Assembly (NCBI GenBank): GCA_030605805.1
Contig: JAUWHQ010000238.1
Coordinates: 1 to 13,223, forward strand
Source: Methanosarcinales archaeon
GTDB taxonomy: Archaea > Halobacteriota > Methanosarcinia > Methanosarcinales > Methanogasteraceae
Direction: 5' to 3'
Length of the DNA stretch: 13,223 nt
Shown here: in pieces, positions 1-6,788 of the stretch
Layout of the letters: the number at the start of each line of letters is the position of its first letter
Position numbering within the stretch: the first letter of the stretch is position 1
The notes under the pieces: model-generated
The model's database searches: none
What the model was told of the DNA's origin: nothing
What the model saw: only the letters and a program-made list of their open reading frames with translations
Made by a program: the position numbers and the translations under genes

Positions 1-462
1 CATCAGCGCGCCGATCGCTTTCATCGCCGCTGGCATCGGTATGTGCGTTGCCAGCCTGTACTTCTCCGGATTGCCTGGAATCCCGAGGCTTGGATCGACC
101 TCGATCGCATGAACTGCATCAGCGACCAGATCGACATCAAAACTATCCGTATTCGAGCCGTATCCCACGGTCACTGAGATGCTGCCGCGCTGCCGCATCC
201 GGATGTGCGCGACGACGTCTGCGACCGCATTCGTGGCTACAACGAAATCGTTATGCAGAAACCTGATACTGTCCTGTATTTCAGGACTCGCGGTCAGATA
301 TATCCTTGCCGGCTCCCCGTAGTTGGCAACACCGATCTGAAACGCATAATCCTGATCGCGACCCATCCGCAGCTCGACGCACCGATTCTCAAACTCGATG
401 GAGTTGAATCTGAGCCTGTTCAGAACGATTTGCTGCGGAAATTCCTGTTTCGCCTGTTTCAT
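1..462 (-). CDS. Unidentified protein, N-terminal 154 residues (runs off left edge)
   Basis: The reverse strand stays open from the ATG at 462 to base 1 (154 codons, no stop), so the gene is cut by the window edge. The protein begins MKQAKQEFPQQIVLNRLRF and looks like a soluble beta-rich domain with alternating hydrophobic and charged residues and no signal peptide in the visible part. The last visible residues (PMPAAMKAIGALM) may begin a hydrophobic segment. It lies 29 nt after the stop of the Trm112-like gene on the same strand, so the two are probably co-transcribed. A GGGA stretch lies just before the ATG, and a GTG three codons upstream is a possible alternative start. I do not recognise the family with confidence; it resembles the conserved hypothetical proteins found beside small zinc proteins in methanogens. 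The gene is real by length and neighbourhood; its function is unknown. Confidence 0.7.
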   Translation of the reverse strand, partial: MKQAKQEFPQQIVLNRLRFNSIEFENRCVELRMGRDQDYAFQIGVANYGEPARIYLTASPEIQDSIRFLHNDFVVATNAVADVVAHIRMRQRGSISVTVGYGSNTDSFDVDLVADAVHAIEVDPSLGIPGNPEKYRLATHIPMPAAMKAIGALM

Positions 463-491
463 ACTTCCCACACCACGATGATAGTTAGATG

Positions 492-683
492 TCAATCACG
501 AAGATTTGGCGGGAGCATGTTCGGTATACCGTCCTCGATCGGATAGTACTCGTCACACTTCTGGCAGTAGAGCGTGCCAGTGATAACCTCGTCAACTGAG
601 TCGCTCATATCAGTCGCATTCAGTTCCAGATCCCCTTTGCAGACCGGGCAGGCGAGTATGTCCATCAGTTCTTTCTTCATCAT
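492..683 (-). CDS. Trm112-like small zinc protein (methyltransferase partner)
   Basis: This 63-residue protein has CPVC at residues 12-15 and CQKC at 40-43, a four-cysteine zinc site, followed by YYPIEDGIPNMLPP, the typical Trm112 end. Trm112 proteins are small zinc-bound partners that stabilise and activate SAM-dependent methyltransferases acting on tRNA, rRNA and translation factors; in archaea they serve several methyltransferases. Here residues 20-39 are short, so only the zinc-ribbon core is present, as in bacterial and archaeal YcaR/Trm112 forms. There are two adjacent ATG codons (683 and 680). The upstream one is used here, preceded by GGTGA, which lies in the arm of a perfect hairpin. 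No methyltransferase gene is visible nearby, so the partner must be elsewhere or beyond the left edge. Confidence 0.85.
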   Translation of the reverse strand: MMKKELMDILACPVCKGDLELNATDMSDSVDEVITGTLYCQKCDEYYPIEDGIPNMLPPNLRD

Positions 684-687
684 GATT

Positions 688-720
688 CACCGATCTCTGA
701 ATCGGTGCTGATTTTATTAA
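688..720 (-). promoter_or_regulatory. Promoter and inverted repeat of the Trm112-like gene
   Basis: On the minus strand TTAATAAAAT (711-720) is a plausible archaeal TATA box about 30 nt before the start codon. Between it and the gene lies a perfect inverted repeat, CACCGAT (688-694), 6 nt, ATCGGTG (701-707). The downstream arm contains the GGTG of the ribosome binding site. If transcription starts about 25 nt after the TATA centre (near 690), the repeat spans the start site and works better as an operator than as an RNA hairpin. If it starts further upstream, the hairpin would hide the ribosome binding site. Confidence 0.4.
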
Positions 721-831
721 GACTTTCCGTAACCTGTGTGGCAGCCCGGGTTCGGGCGGTTCAGGCGGTTCTTGCTTGTGCCCCCACCTCTTGCATCAGT
801 TACCGTAAGATTGCTACTCGGGGATTCCGTT

Positions 832-2052
832 TCATAGAAATAAAATGGCACACAGCAAAACCACAGCACCTGCCAGTGCCAGCGGTAGGGTATAGTACTT
901 CAGGTTTTCTTTCATGCTCAAATCCCGTTTGACCAGCCAGAAATACGGGTCGCTCACATAAGAGAAGATGAATGTTCCGGCGCAGATCATAAACACCGTT
1001 TGCATGCAAGCAAGATCCTTCACAATACCTGCGGTAACGATGGCTGTGACAACCCTTGAGCCCTGTGCGGTCTGAATACACATCGCAACCAGGAATGGAA
1101 ATAACATGACAGGAACAGAACTGCTGCCGAGCAATCCAAGCACGCCATCTGAAAAATCGCTGTGTGCGATGATATTGCCAAGCGCACCTGCGCCACACAG
1201 ATCGAGAAGTATCCTGCCTGCTCTGCCTGATGAACTCTTCAGGGCAGCACCTATCACATCTGCAGATAGGCGTCTATTTGCGATGATCAGTGAGATCGAT
1301 ACACCCACGAGCAGGGCAACATTGACATCACCAAGAAACTTTAGAATCTGACTGTCGGCAACAAGACCAAGTAAAATCAGTGATATCGGGATTAAAATCG
1401 GACTCCATGATTCTGTGGATGATCTGAGTGATGATCGGACTTTTTCTGGTATGATTTCAATCTTCGTATGCATATAATAATAAGAAATAACCAGAAGAAG
1501 TACAGATATGGGAATACTCACTGTTAATGTGTCCAATGGATCAATATCAAGCGTGTCTGTGATTACAAGGATAACCGGTGATGGATAGATCAGATTAAAC
1601 GATATCACCGTTCCAATGGAGAGCATGTACAGAAATTTCTTTTCTGATGCATTTACCTTCAGTGCAAGACCCTTAATGACCGGATTTAAAACAACGTACG
1701 CTGTTATGCAGCACATGATGGGAATGGCTAATAAATACCCGGAAAAAATAGGTATAAAGGAATAATTTCTCTTGAAGATTCTTAAAATGTCATTTATGAT
1801 CGTTTCAATGCCGTTTGTTCTCTTCAAGAACTCTGCAATGGTAACACCAGAGAATATAACGATACAGAGTACGGAGAAGATACTTCCGAGACCTGATGTT
1901 ATATGTGAGATGATTGAATGGCAATCCATCCCACAGAGTATCCCGTAAACAAAAGCAGATGAAATCAGGGAAAGAAATGGATGTATCCGCATACGGACTG
2001 ATAATACATGTATCAGAACGATACTTGCGAAAAATGCGATAAATGGAGACAT
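832..2052 (-). CDS. GntP-family membrane permease (organic acid/gluconate type)
   Basis: This 406-residue, very hydrophobic protein has about eleven or twelve membrane segments. GntP-family marks are GAGALGNII near residue 287, AQGS at 329-332 inside the run that in the family reads AQGSATVA, and SDPYFWLVK at 367-375, matching the family's D-x-FW motif before the last helix. GntP proteins move gluconate and related sugar acids or hydroxy acids with protons or sodium across the cytoplasmic membrane. At 406 residues it is somewhat shorter than the usual 430-450. The ATG at 2052 is chosen because another ATG four bases upstream is out of frame. A TATA box ends about 24 nt before it, so the message is nearly leaderless. 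No sugar-acid kinase, dehydratase or regulator is beside it, so the substrate cannot be named. Its 5' half is visibly AT-richer than the central operon. Family is confident, substrate is not. Confidence 0.85.
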   Translation of the reverse strand: MSPFIAFFASIVLIHVLSVRMRIHPFLSLISSAFVYGILCGMDCHSIISHITSGLGSIFSVLCIVIFSGVTIAEFLKRTNGIETIINDILRIFKRNYSFIPIFSGYLLAIPIMCCITAYVVLNPVIKGLALKVNASEKKFLYMLSIGTVISFNLIYPSPVILVITDTLDIDPLDTLTVSIPISVLLLVISYYYMHTKIEIIPEKVRSSLRSSTESWSPILIPISLILLGLVADSQILKFLGDVNVALLVGVSISLIIANRRLSADVIGAALKSSSGRAGRILLDLCGAGALGNIIAHSDFSDGVLGLLGSSSVPVMLFPFLVAMCIQTAQGSRVVTAIVTAGIVKDLACMQTVFMICAGTFIFSYVSDPYFWLVKRDLSMKENLKYYTLPLALAGAVVLLCAILFL

Positions 2053-2075
2053 TGCATTTATTTTTGATTCTATTT

Positions 2076-2083
2076 GATATAAA
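2076..2083 (-). promoter_or_regulatory. TATA box of the GntP-family permease gene
   Basis: The minus strand reads TTTATATC about 24-31 nt before the ATG at 2052, the right distance for transcription to start at or a few bases before the start codon. No ribosome binding site is visible between them. Leaderless transcripts of this kind are common in archaea. The complementary strand reads GATATAAA and could serve as a TATA element in the other direction. Confidence 0.5.
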
Positions 2084-2300
2084 GGTTCGATTATCCGGCT
2101 ATCTTTCGTGACCGCCCTTTGCGACGATAGTTATAATGCGGGGGACCGTGAAAGTGATAAACATCGAAGAGCACGATCGGGGCGGTGCTCGGCTTTGGGT
2201 GGTGCTGGTGGTGGAGATGGTCGGTAGGGAGATGGGTTTCTGGCTTCTCTTCTCGATTCTCAGGCACGGTCGGATGTAGACGCTGTTTTGCAGCACAACC

Positions 2301-3761
2301 TCACGTAATCTCCCGCACGAGAAGCGTTCGCAGCAAAAAGACAGCAGGGATGATCTCAAGCCGCCCGATCCACATATTAATTATCAGCATGATCTTACCT
2401 GCAGCCGGGAGACTTGCAGTGGTGATGCCGGTTGAGAGCCCGGCATTGCTCTGTGCGGATGCCACCTCAAGAATCACATCATCGAGATTGAAACCTGCCG
2501 GCACCACATGGAGGAGCACCACCACACCCACCAGGAGAAACACAATCCATAGATTCAGGAGCAGCGAAACCTCCTCGAGTTCTGCGTTCTTGTGATCCTC
2601 CGTGAGCGTTCTGTTTCCGATGCGGTATGTGATGACCGCTTCCCTCGGAAGTGCGATCTTTTTGAGCCACCATCCGACCCCTTTGACCATCATGATCACT
2701 CTCATCGTCTTTATGCCGCCGGAAGTTGAGCCGGCAGTGCCCCCTGCAATCATAGCGATGATCAGGATGATATGCGCGGTCGGAGTCCACTGATGTATAT
2801 CAGCAGTCCGGAACCCTGTGCAGGTGATCGCCGAGACGAACTGAAAGATCGAGTCAGCCAGACAGACCATGAGATTTCTATTCTTCATGCTCACCATGTT
2901 CTCGAGAAGAAGCGCAATTGCGCCGATCAGAACCATTGCAAAGATCGCCCTGCACTGTATATCCTTGAGATACGAGGACATCCTTCGCGTGATGATCTTG
3001 TAGTGAACCAGAAACGGTATCGCACCGATCAGCATGATCGGGATGAGTGCGATCTCGATTGCCACGCTGTGGTACTCAGCGATGCTTCCGTCAGTGACCG
3101 TGAAACCGCCGGTGCCGATGCCGGTCATCGCACAGTTTATGGCGTCCCAGGGCGGCATGCCAGCCACCCACAAGAGCCCGATAGCGACCACTGTCAGTGC
3201 AAGATACACGCGCCAGATGATGCGGATGGTGTCCCTGATCCGGGGGGTCGGTTTTTCGTCCCTGCCTTCAGCAAGATACAGCGCATACATACATGTCCCG
3301 GGTCTTGTAATAATTGATATCACGAGCACGATCACGCCAACGCCGCCAAGCCACTGCATAAAACTCCTCAGGAACTGCAGGGTGTATGTGAGTTCTGATG
3401 GGTGTGCGATCATGGTTAAGCCCGTACCCGTCCAGCCTGACATGCCCTCGAAGTACGCATCGAGAAAGGGCATGTTAGCATCGATCATGAAAGGAACTGC
3501 GCATAACAGCGGTGCGATGAGCCAGCCCAGTGCTGCGATGATCATGGCATGTCTTGTCTCGAGCATATCATCTGTTTTGAAGAGATATTTGAGGCAGAAT
3601 CCAAGGAGAACCGACGCAGATGCCGGGATCAAGCAGCCCGGTATCATGGAGTACTCCCGGAAGATGACCGGGACTATGATCACGGATAACAAAACACCTC
3701 CGAGAACGACCAAGAGGTCTCCGACGTTGTGACACAGGATTGTAAGGTCTCTGGATGGCAA
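2301..3761 (-). CDS. trkH: TrkH-family potassium uptake channel subunit
   Basis: This 486-residue integral membrane protein has the four pore-loop repeats of the Trk/Ktr/HKT family, with selectivity-filter segments TGTGL (111-115), TGIGTGGF (213-220), TCTGFRT (313-319) and SNAGLSTG (438-445), and the conserved GGTAGSTSGGIKTMR at 340-354. It ends MWIGRLEIIPAVFLL, the normal C-terminus of the family. TrkH forms the membrane pore for potassium uptake and usually needs a cytoplasmic NAD-binding TrkA ring; no trkA is present in the window. The start is TTG at 3761: the frame is closed by a TGA a few codons upstream, there is no ATG or GTG between, and GGAG lies 7 nt before the TTG. Starting at the next ATG would remove the first membrane helix. 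It stands alone with 248 nt downstream and 588 nt upstream free of genes. Confidence 0.95.
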   Translation of the reverse strand: MPSRDLTILCHNVGDLLVVLGGVLLSVIIVPVIFREYSMIPGCLIPASASVLLGFCLKYLFKTDDMLETRHAMIIAALGWLIAPLLCAVPFMIDANMPFLDAYFEGMSGWTGTGLTMIAHPSELTYTLQFLRSFMQWLGGVGVIVLVISIITRPGTCMYALYLAEGRDEKPTPRIRDTIRIIWRVYLALTVVAIGLLWVAGMPPWDAINCAMTGIGTGGFTVTDGSIAEYHSVAIEIALIPIMLIGAIPFLVHYKIITRRMSSYLKDIQCRAIFAMVLIGAIALLLENMVSMKNRNLMVCLADSIFQFVSAITCTGFRTADIHQWTPTAHIILIIAMIAGGTAGSTSGGIKTMRVIMMVKGVGWWLKKIALPREAVITYRIGNRTLTEDHKNAELEEVSLLLNLWIVFLLVGVVVLLHVVPAGFNLDDVILEVASAQSNAGLSTGITTASLPAAGKIMLIINMWIGRLEIIPAVFLLRTLLVREIT

Positions 3762-4349
3762 GGTGAACTCCGAGATCGATCTGTTATATCTTCACTACCG
3801 TTGATGATCGCACCCGGGTAGCATTAAGATTATCCGGCAGAGACGCAAAACCCGGGATGTTTCATCCACTTGCACGAGTGATAGGGATGTTGGGTGTCTG
3901 TGCATGATGTAAATAATCTTGATGAAACTGTTGCTCCTATCAAAACAACATATCAATCTACGATAGAAGCTTATTCACCGATTTTCATACACCCTTAAAC
4001 CGTCATAATCACACCCCAAATTTCACGCCACCCCACAGACCATTTTTCAAAATTTGTCGATACGCCAGGCACGATATCCATCAACGGCAATGAAATTGTG
4101 GCTATGTTGAGAAAAAAATGCCCACGCTCCTATTTTGATTTCTAATCCGGTTTTTAAGAGGAATTATGAGATACCATGGCTGGATAATATTAATTTGAGA
4201 TATATTTGGAAGTGATAATGTGTGGGGAATTGCGACGGTTAAGCAGCCTGCGAAAATCGGTGATGATCATCGCGTGCCCTGAAACGCCAAAGATATCGGT
4301 CGCAAATCCCCAAGACCCGATCTATGATCTGTGCAGAGCCCAGCCGGTC
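3762..4349. other. 588-nt spacer without a supported gene
   Basis: This stretch separates trkH from the end of the aminotransferase operon. It is AT-rich in the middle and right part. I find the trkH promoter at its left end; a seven-T run on the minus strand (complement of 4112-4118), about 230 nt after the aminotransferase stop, that could be a poly-U termination site; and two ACCCGGG words about 40 nt apart near 3812-3858. A C-box-like GTGATGA near 4259 followed 12 nt later by CTGA looks like half of a C/D guide RNA, but no second C'/D pair follows. The plus-strand reading frames here overlap the aminotransferase in antisense and do not look like protein. Confidence 0.4.
3783..3790 (-). 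promoter_or_regulatory. Candidate TATA box of trkH
   Basis: The minus strand reads GATATAAC (complement of 3783-3790) about 22-29 nt before the TTG start at 3761, with GGAG between them. Position and sequence fit an archaeal promoter with a very short leader. Confidence 0.4.
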
Positions 4350-5537
4350 CTATGCTACATTATACTGCACCACGCGTTTCATCGAGGCAAGGAACTCCTC
4401 CATACGCAGCAGCGCCTCTTTTATGTCGTCTCTCGATGCGGCATACGAACAACGCAGAAATCCAGCCCCCGAGTCCCCGAACACATCACCCGGAACGACA
4501 GCAACACCCTTTTCGAGTAACAAACGCTCTGCAAACTCTCCTGAGGTCATTCCAGTACCCACAATCGACGGAAATACATAGAACGCGCCCTTTCCCCAGA
4601 AACAGTCCAGTCCAATCTTGTTCAAACCGCTGATGATCAGATGCCTTCTGCGGTCGTATTCCCGCACCATCTTCTCCATCTCCACGTCTCCGTTCCGCAG
4701 CGCATCGATGGCAGCCATCTGCGAGGTGATCGGGGAGCAGAGCATGGTGTACTGGTGTATCTTCGTCATCGCCCCAATAATTTCGCTATTTCCGAGTGCG
4801 TATCCGATCCGAAGCCCGGTCATCGCGTGTGACTTTGAAAAACCATTGAACACGATTGTATTTTCCTTCATTCCATTCAATGATGAGAAACTGATGTGTT
4901 TTCCATCGTAAGTAAGTTTATCATAGATTTCATCAGAAATAATTAGCAGATCATAGTCGATTGCAACATCTGCGATCTCTTCGAGGTCTTTTTTCCCCAT
5001 CGTTGCTCCGGTCGGGTTATTTGGATAATTGATCATTATCGCTCGTGTTTTTTCTGTTATTTTCTCCTTTATCTGGTCGGCTGTAACCCTGAAATCGTTT
5101 TTAAGATCCGTTGCGACTGTAACTGGCGAGCCGCCCGCAAAGAGCACGGTCGGCTTGTATGAGACATAACATGGCTCTGCGATGATGACCTCGTCGCCGC
5201 GGTTTAAGATCGAGCGCACCACGAGGTCTATTCCCTCACTGACTCCGGTTGTGACCAGTATCTCATCATCAGGGTCATAATCCACCGAATAATCCCGGCA
5301 GAATGCTTTTGCGATCTCATGGCGCAATTCGGGCAGCCCCTGGTTGGTGGTGTATGATGTGTGCCCGGTCTCGAGTGCATGGATGCATGCCTCCCTGATG
5401 TGCCATGGGGTCACAAAATCAGGTTCGCCCACACCAAGCGAGATCGCTTCAGGGAGTTGATTTGCCAGATCAAAGAACCTGCGAATGCCTGATGGCGGCA
5501 CGCTCCGTACGACGTCTGATATCCGCATCCGTTTCAT
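4350..5537 (-). CDS. Pyridoxal-phosphate class I/II aminotransferase (aspartate/aromatic type)
   Basis: This 395-residue protein is full length for fold-type I aminotransferases. The PLP-binding lysine is K235 in NGFSKSHAMTGLRIGY. NYPNNPTG (170-177) supplies the asparagine contacting the cofactor ring, SDEIYD (201-206) the aspartate and tyrosine, and R362 in FLRCSYA the substrate carboxylate contact. It moves an amino group between an amino acid and a 2-oxo acid in the cytoplasm; substrate specificity cannot be read from sequence. It is the last gene of the long minus-strand run, 18 nt after the Lrp-like regulator, a pairing seen in other methanogens. Two starts are possible: ATG at 5537 with AGGGG 8 nt before it (used), or the ATG three codons later with GGAG about 10 nt before it. 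The stop is TAG, followed by 33 open codons in frame; the protein already ends normally, so readthrough is not needed. Confidence 0.92.
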   Translation of the reverse strand: MKRMRISDVVRSVPPSGIRRFFDLANQLPEAISLGVGEPDFVTPWHIREACIHALETGHTSYTTNQGLPELRHEIAKAFCRDYSVDYDPDDEILVTTGVSEGIDLVVRSILNRGDEVIIAEPCYVSYKPTVLFAGGSPVTVATDLKNDFRVTADQIKEKITEKTRAIMINYPNNPTGATMGKKDLEEIADVAIDYDLLIISDEIYDKLTYDGKHISFSSLNGMKENTIVFNGFSKSHAMTGLRIGYALGNSEIIGAMTKIHQYTMLCSPITSQMAAIDALRNGDVEMEKMVREYDRRRHLIISGLNKIGLDCFWGKGAFYVFPSIVGTGMTSGEFAERLLLEKGVAVVPGDVFGDSGAGFLRCSYAASRDDIKEALLRMEEFLASMKRVVQYNVA

Positions 5538-5555
5538 GCTCCATTCCCCTTATGG

Positions 5556-6044
5556 TTATGGCACGATCGAGAGGCGGTGGGCGTGCTCTGGCTCGCGGAG
5601 CAGCACACCATCCTCCTTGTACGTCTTCAGAACGAAATGGGTAGCCGTGCTCTGCACCTGCGGCAGGGTCGCGATCTTCTCTGCAACAAAGAACGCAACC
5701 TCTTTCATAGATTTCCCGCGCACGGTGAGCGAGAGGTCATGATCCCCGGAGATCAACCTGACCGACCGGACATCAGGAAATCTCGAAATACGGTCTGCAA
5801 CCACATTGTATCCGGTTTCGCGCTCCAGAGAGACTTTTATCTCGATGACCGCGTAAACAAATCCGTTATTGACCTTATCCCAGTCGATAACCGTCTTGTA
5901 TTTGCGGATTGTGCCGTCCATCTCGAGTTCACCGATGCAGTCCCGGATCTCCCGGTCCGATCTGCCTGTGAGCGACGCAATCTCACTTATATCAATTTTA
6001 GGATCATTTTCGATGATTTCCAGCACGTTCAACGCGAGATCCAT
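5556..6044 (-). CDS. Lrp/AsnC-family transcription regulator
   Basis: This protein of about 162 residues has an N-terminal winged helix-turn-helix (about the first 50 residues, with IDISEIASLTGRSDREIRDC as the DNA-reading part) and a C-terminal RAM ligand domain (FVYAVIEIKVS to HFVLKTYKED) with the family's SGDHDLSLTV loop. Lrp/AsnC proteins form dimers and octamers that bind amino acids or related molecules and regulate nearby genes. It sits between the CBS gene and the aminotransferase, which suggests control of this operon. Two starts are possible: ATG at 6059 overlaps the CBS stop as ATGA but has its GAGGG touching the start codon; ATG at 6044 has GAGG 9 nt upstream and begins MDLALNVLEII, like other family members. 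I prefer 6044. A short C-terminal tail (about 15 residues) follows the RAM domain. The effector is unknown. Confidence 0.9.
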   Translation of the reverse strand: MDLALNVLEIIENDPKIDISEIASLTGRSDREIRDCIGELEMDGTIRKYKTVIDWDKVNNGFVYAVIEIKVSLERETGYNVVADRISRFPDVRSVRLISGDHDLSLTVRGKSMKEVAFFVAEKIATLPQVQSTATHFVLKTYKEDGVLLREPEHAHRLSIVP

Positions 6045-6055
6045 CCCGACCCGCC

Positions 6056-6640
6056 TCATCCCTCTAAATATGCGGATCTGTGATCAGAATCGGTCGGTTC
6101 TCGCCATACCGCATCAGCGCAGTCCTCGCAGAGTGATCTCCCATCAACGATCGTCAGCTGGTACGAATACTTGCCGCAGAGATCGCAGTTGCCATCTGAC
6201 TCGGATATCAGCAGCGACTCGCGATCAGATTCCATCAGTTCCCGAAGGGTGTTGCCCATCTCGGCTGATACCGCAACGATATCCTGGCTCGTAACGATAC
6301 CAATGAGTTCCTCGTTCCGGAAGACCGGCAGCCGTCTGATCTTGTGCGAAAGCATCATCTGGATCGCGTCGCTGATCGACGTGTATTGATCGATGGTGAT
6401 CAGCGGGGAGGTCATGATCTCAGAAAGCGATACCGAACTCGGTTTTCTATCATCAGGGAGAAGCTTGCGGGAGATGTCACGTTCGGTTATGATGCCGACT
6501 GGTTTTTCATCTTCTGTCACGATAACACACGATCGGTCATATTTGATCATCCTCTCTGCGATGATTGGAAGCGATTCATTGATATCTGCCGTGATCACCT
6601 GTCGCGACATGACTTCTCGCACTGGTTTGTCAACGTCCAT
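6056..6640 (-). CDS. CBS-domain pair protein with C-terminal zinc knuckle
   Basis: This 194-residue protein has CBS1 at about residues 5-60 (ending PVGIITERDI) and CBS2 at about 70-128 (ending LIGIVTSQDI). A C-terminal treble of cysteines, CDLC at 152-155 and CEDC at 171-174, looks like a small zinc ribbon. CBS pairs bind adenosyl compounds such as AMP, ATP, SAM or MTA, and the threonine/aspartate of the GI(I/V)T-x-x-D motifs usually contacts the ribose. The zinc knuckle could bind nucleic acid or protein. The protein is therefore probably a soluble nucleotide-responsive regulator. The start at 6640 has GGAG about 9 nt upstream. The gene overlaps the 52-residue miniprotein by 11 nt upstream and the Lrp-like gene at the ATGA junction if the longer Lrp start is used. 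Its place in an operon with MTA/5'-deoxyadenosine salvage enzymes makes an adenosyl by-product a likely ligand (inference). Confidence 0.88.
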   Translation of the reverse strand: MDVDKPVREVMSRQVITADINESLPIIAERMIKYDRSCVIVTEDEKPVGIITERDISRKLLPDDRKPSSVSLSEIMTSPLITIDQYTSISDAIQMMLSHKIRRLPVFRNEELIGIVTSQDIVAVSAEMGNTLRELMESDRESLLISESDGNCDLCGKYSYQLTIVDGRSLCEDCADAVWREPTDSDHRSAYLEG

Positions 6641-6788
6641 TCACAAATCTCCTCTCTTTTGTCAAGTAATATATCATAGCGTTGGTCATAGCATTGGTAC
6701 CAGCCGTTATCAAGGTTGCGATTGCGCCTGCAGAAACCCGGGGCGTGAATGCGGCTGCCAGACTTATGCCACCATCCCTTTTCGCCAT
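6630..6788 (-). CDS. 52-residue membrane miniprotein, overlapping both neighbours
   Basis: A reading frame from ATG at 6788 to TGA at 6630-6632 encodes 52 residues, beginning MAKRDGGISLAAAFTPRV and ending IYYLTKERRFVNGR. The middle (about residues 9-42) is small and hydrophobic (Ala, Thr, Ile, Leu, Met) with charged residues at both ends, which suggests one membrane helix with a basic C-terminal tail. It fills the 123-nt gap between the ABC permease and the CBS gene exactly, overlapping the permease end by 25 nt and the CBS start by 11 nt, and GGCGGT lies about 9 nt before its ATG. Such packing is normal for this operon, where several genes overlap. Many gene callers would drop it for size. 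Function is unknown; it could be a small subunit of the permease or a membrane partner for the CBS protein. Confidence comes from composition, spacing and lack of any other use for the gap. Confidence 0.65.
   Translation of the reverse strand: MAKRDGGISLAAAFTPRVSAGAIATLITAGTNAMTNAMIYYLTKERRFVNGR

Noticed and set aside
711..857. Minus-strand short frame from a GTG inside the GntP gene, ending HTGYGKS
   Set aside because: About 44 codons, no ribosome binding site, overlaps the permease end and the Trm112 promoter; the GC-rich direct repeat (GGCGGTTC at 755 and 764) and the GCCCG/CGGGC hairpin at 744-757 explain its unusual composition.
2136..2279. Plus-strand 47-codon frame starting MRGTVKVINIEEHDRGG
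   Set aside because: No ribosome binding site, sits alone on the opposite strand in a G/T-rich spacer, and no family resemblance; could be chance.
4257..4282. C/D-box guide RNA half (GTGATGA, 12 nt, CTGA)
   Set aside because: The second C' and D boxes are missing within the expected distance, and TGATGA words are common in this DNA by chance.
4250..4352. Possible pyrrolysine readthrough of the aminotransferase TAG stop
   Set aside because: The protein is complete for its family before the TAG; the 33-codon extension shows no conserved-looking pattern.
4206..4520. Plus-strand frame of 104 codons over the aminotransferase end
   Set aside because: More than half is antisense to a certain gene, and the residues lack any recognisable domain; its TATA-like sequence is too close to the start.
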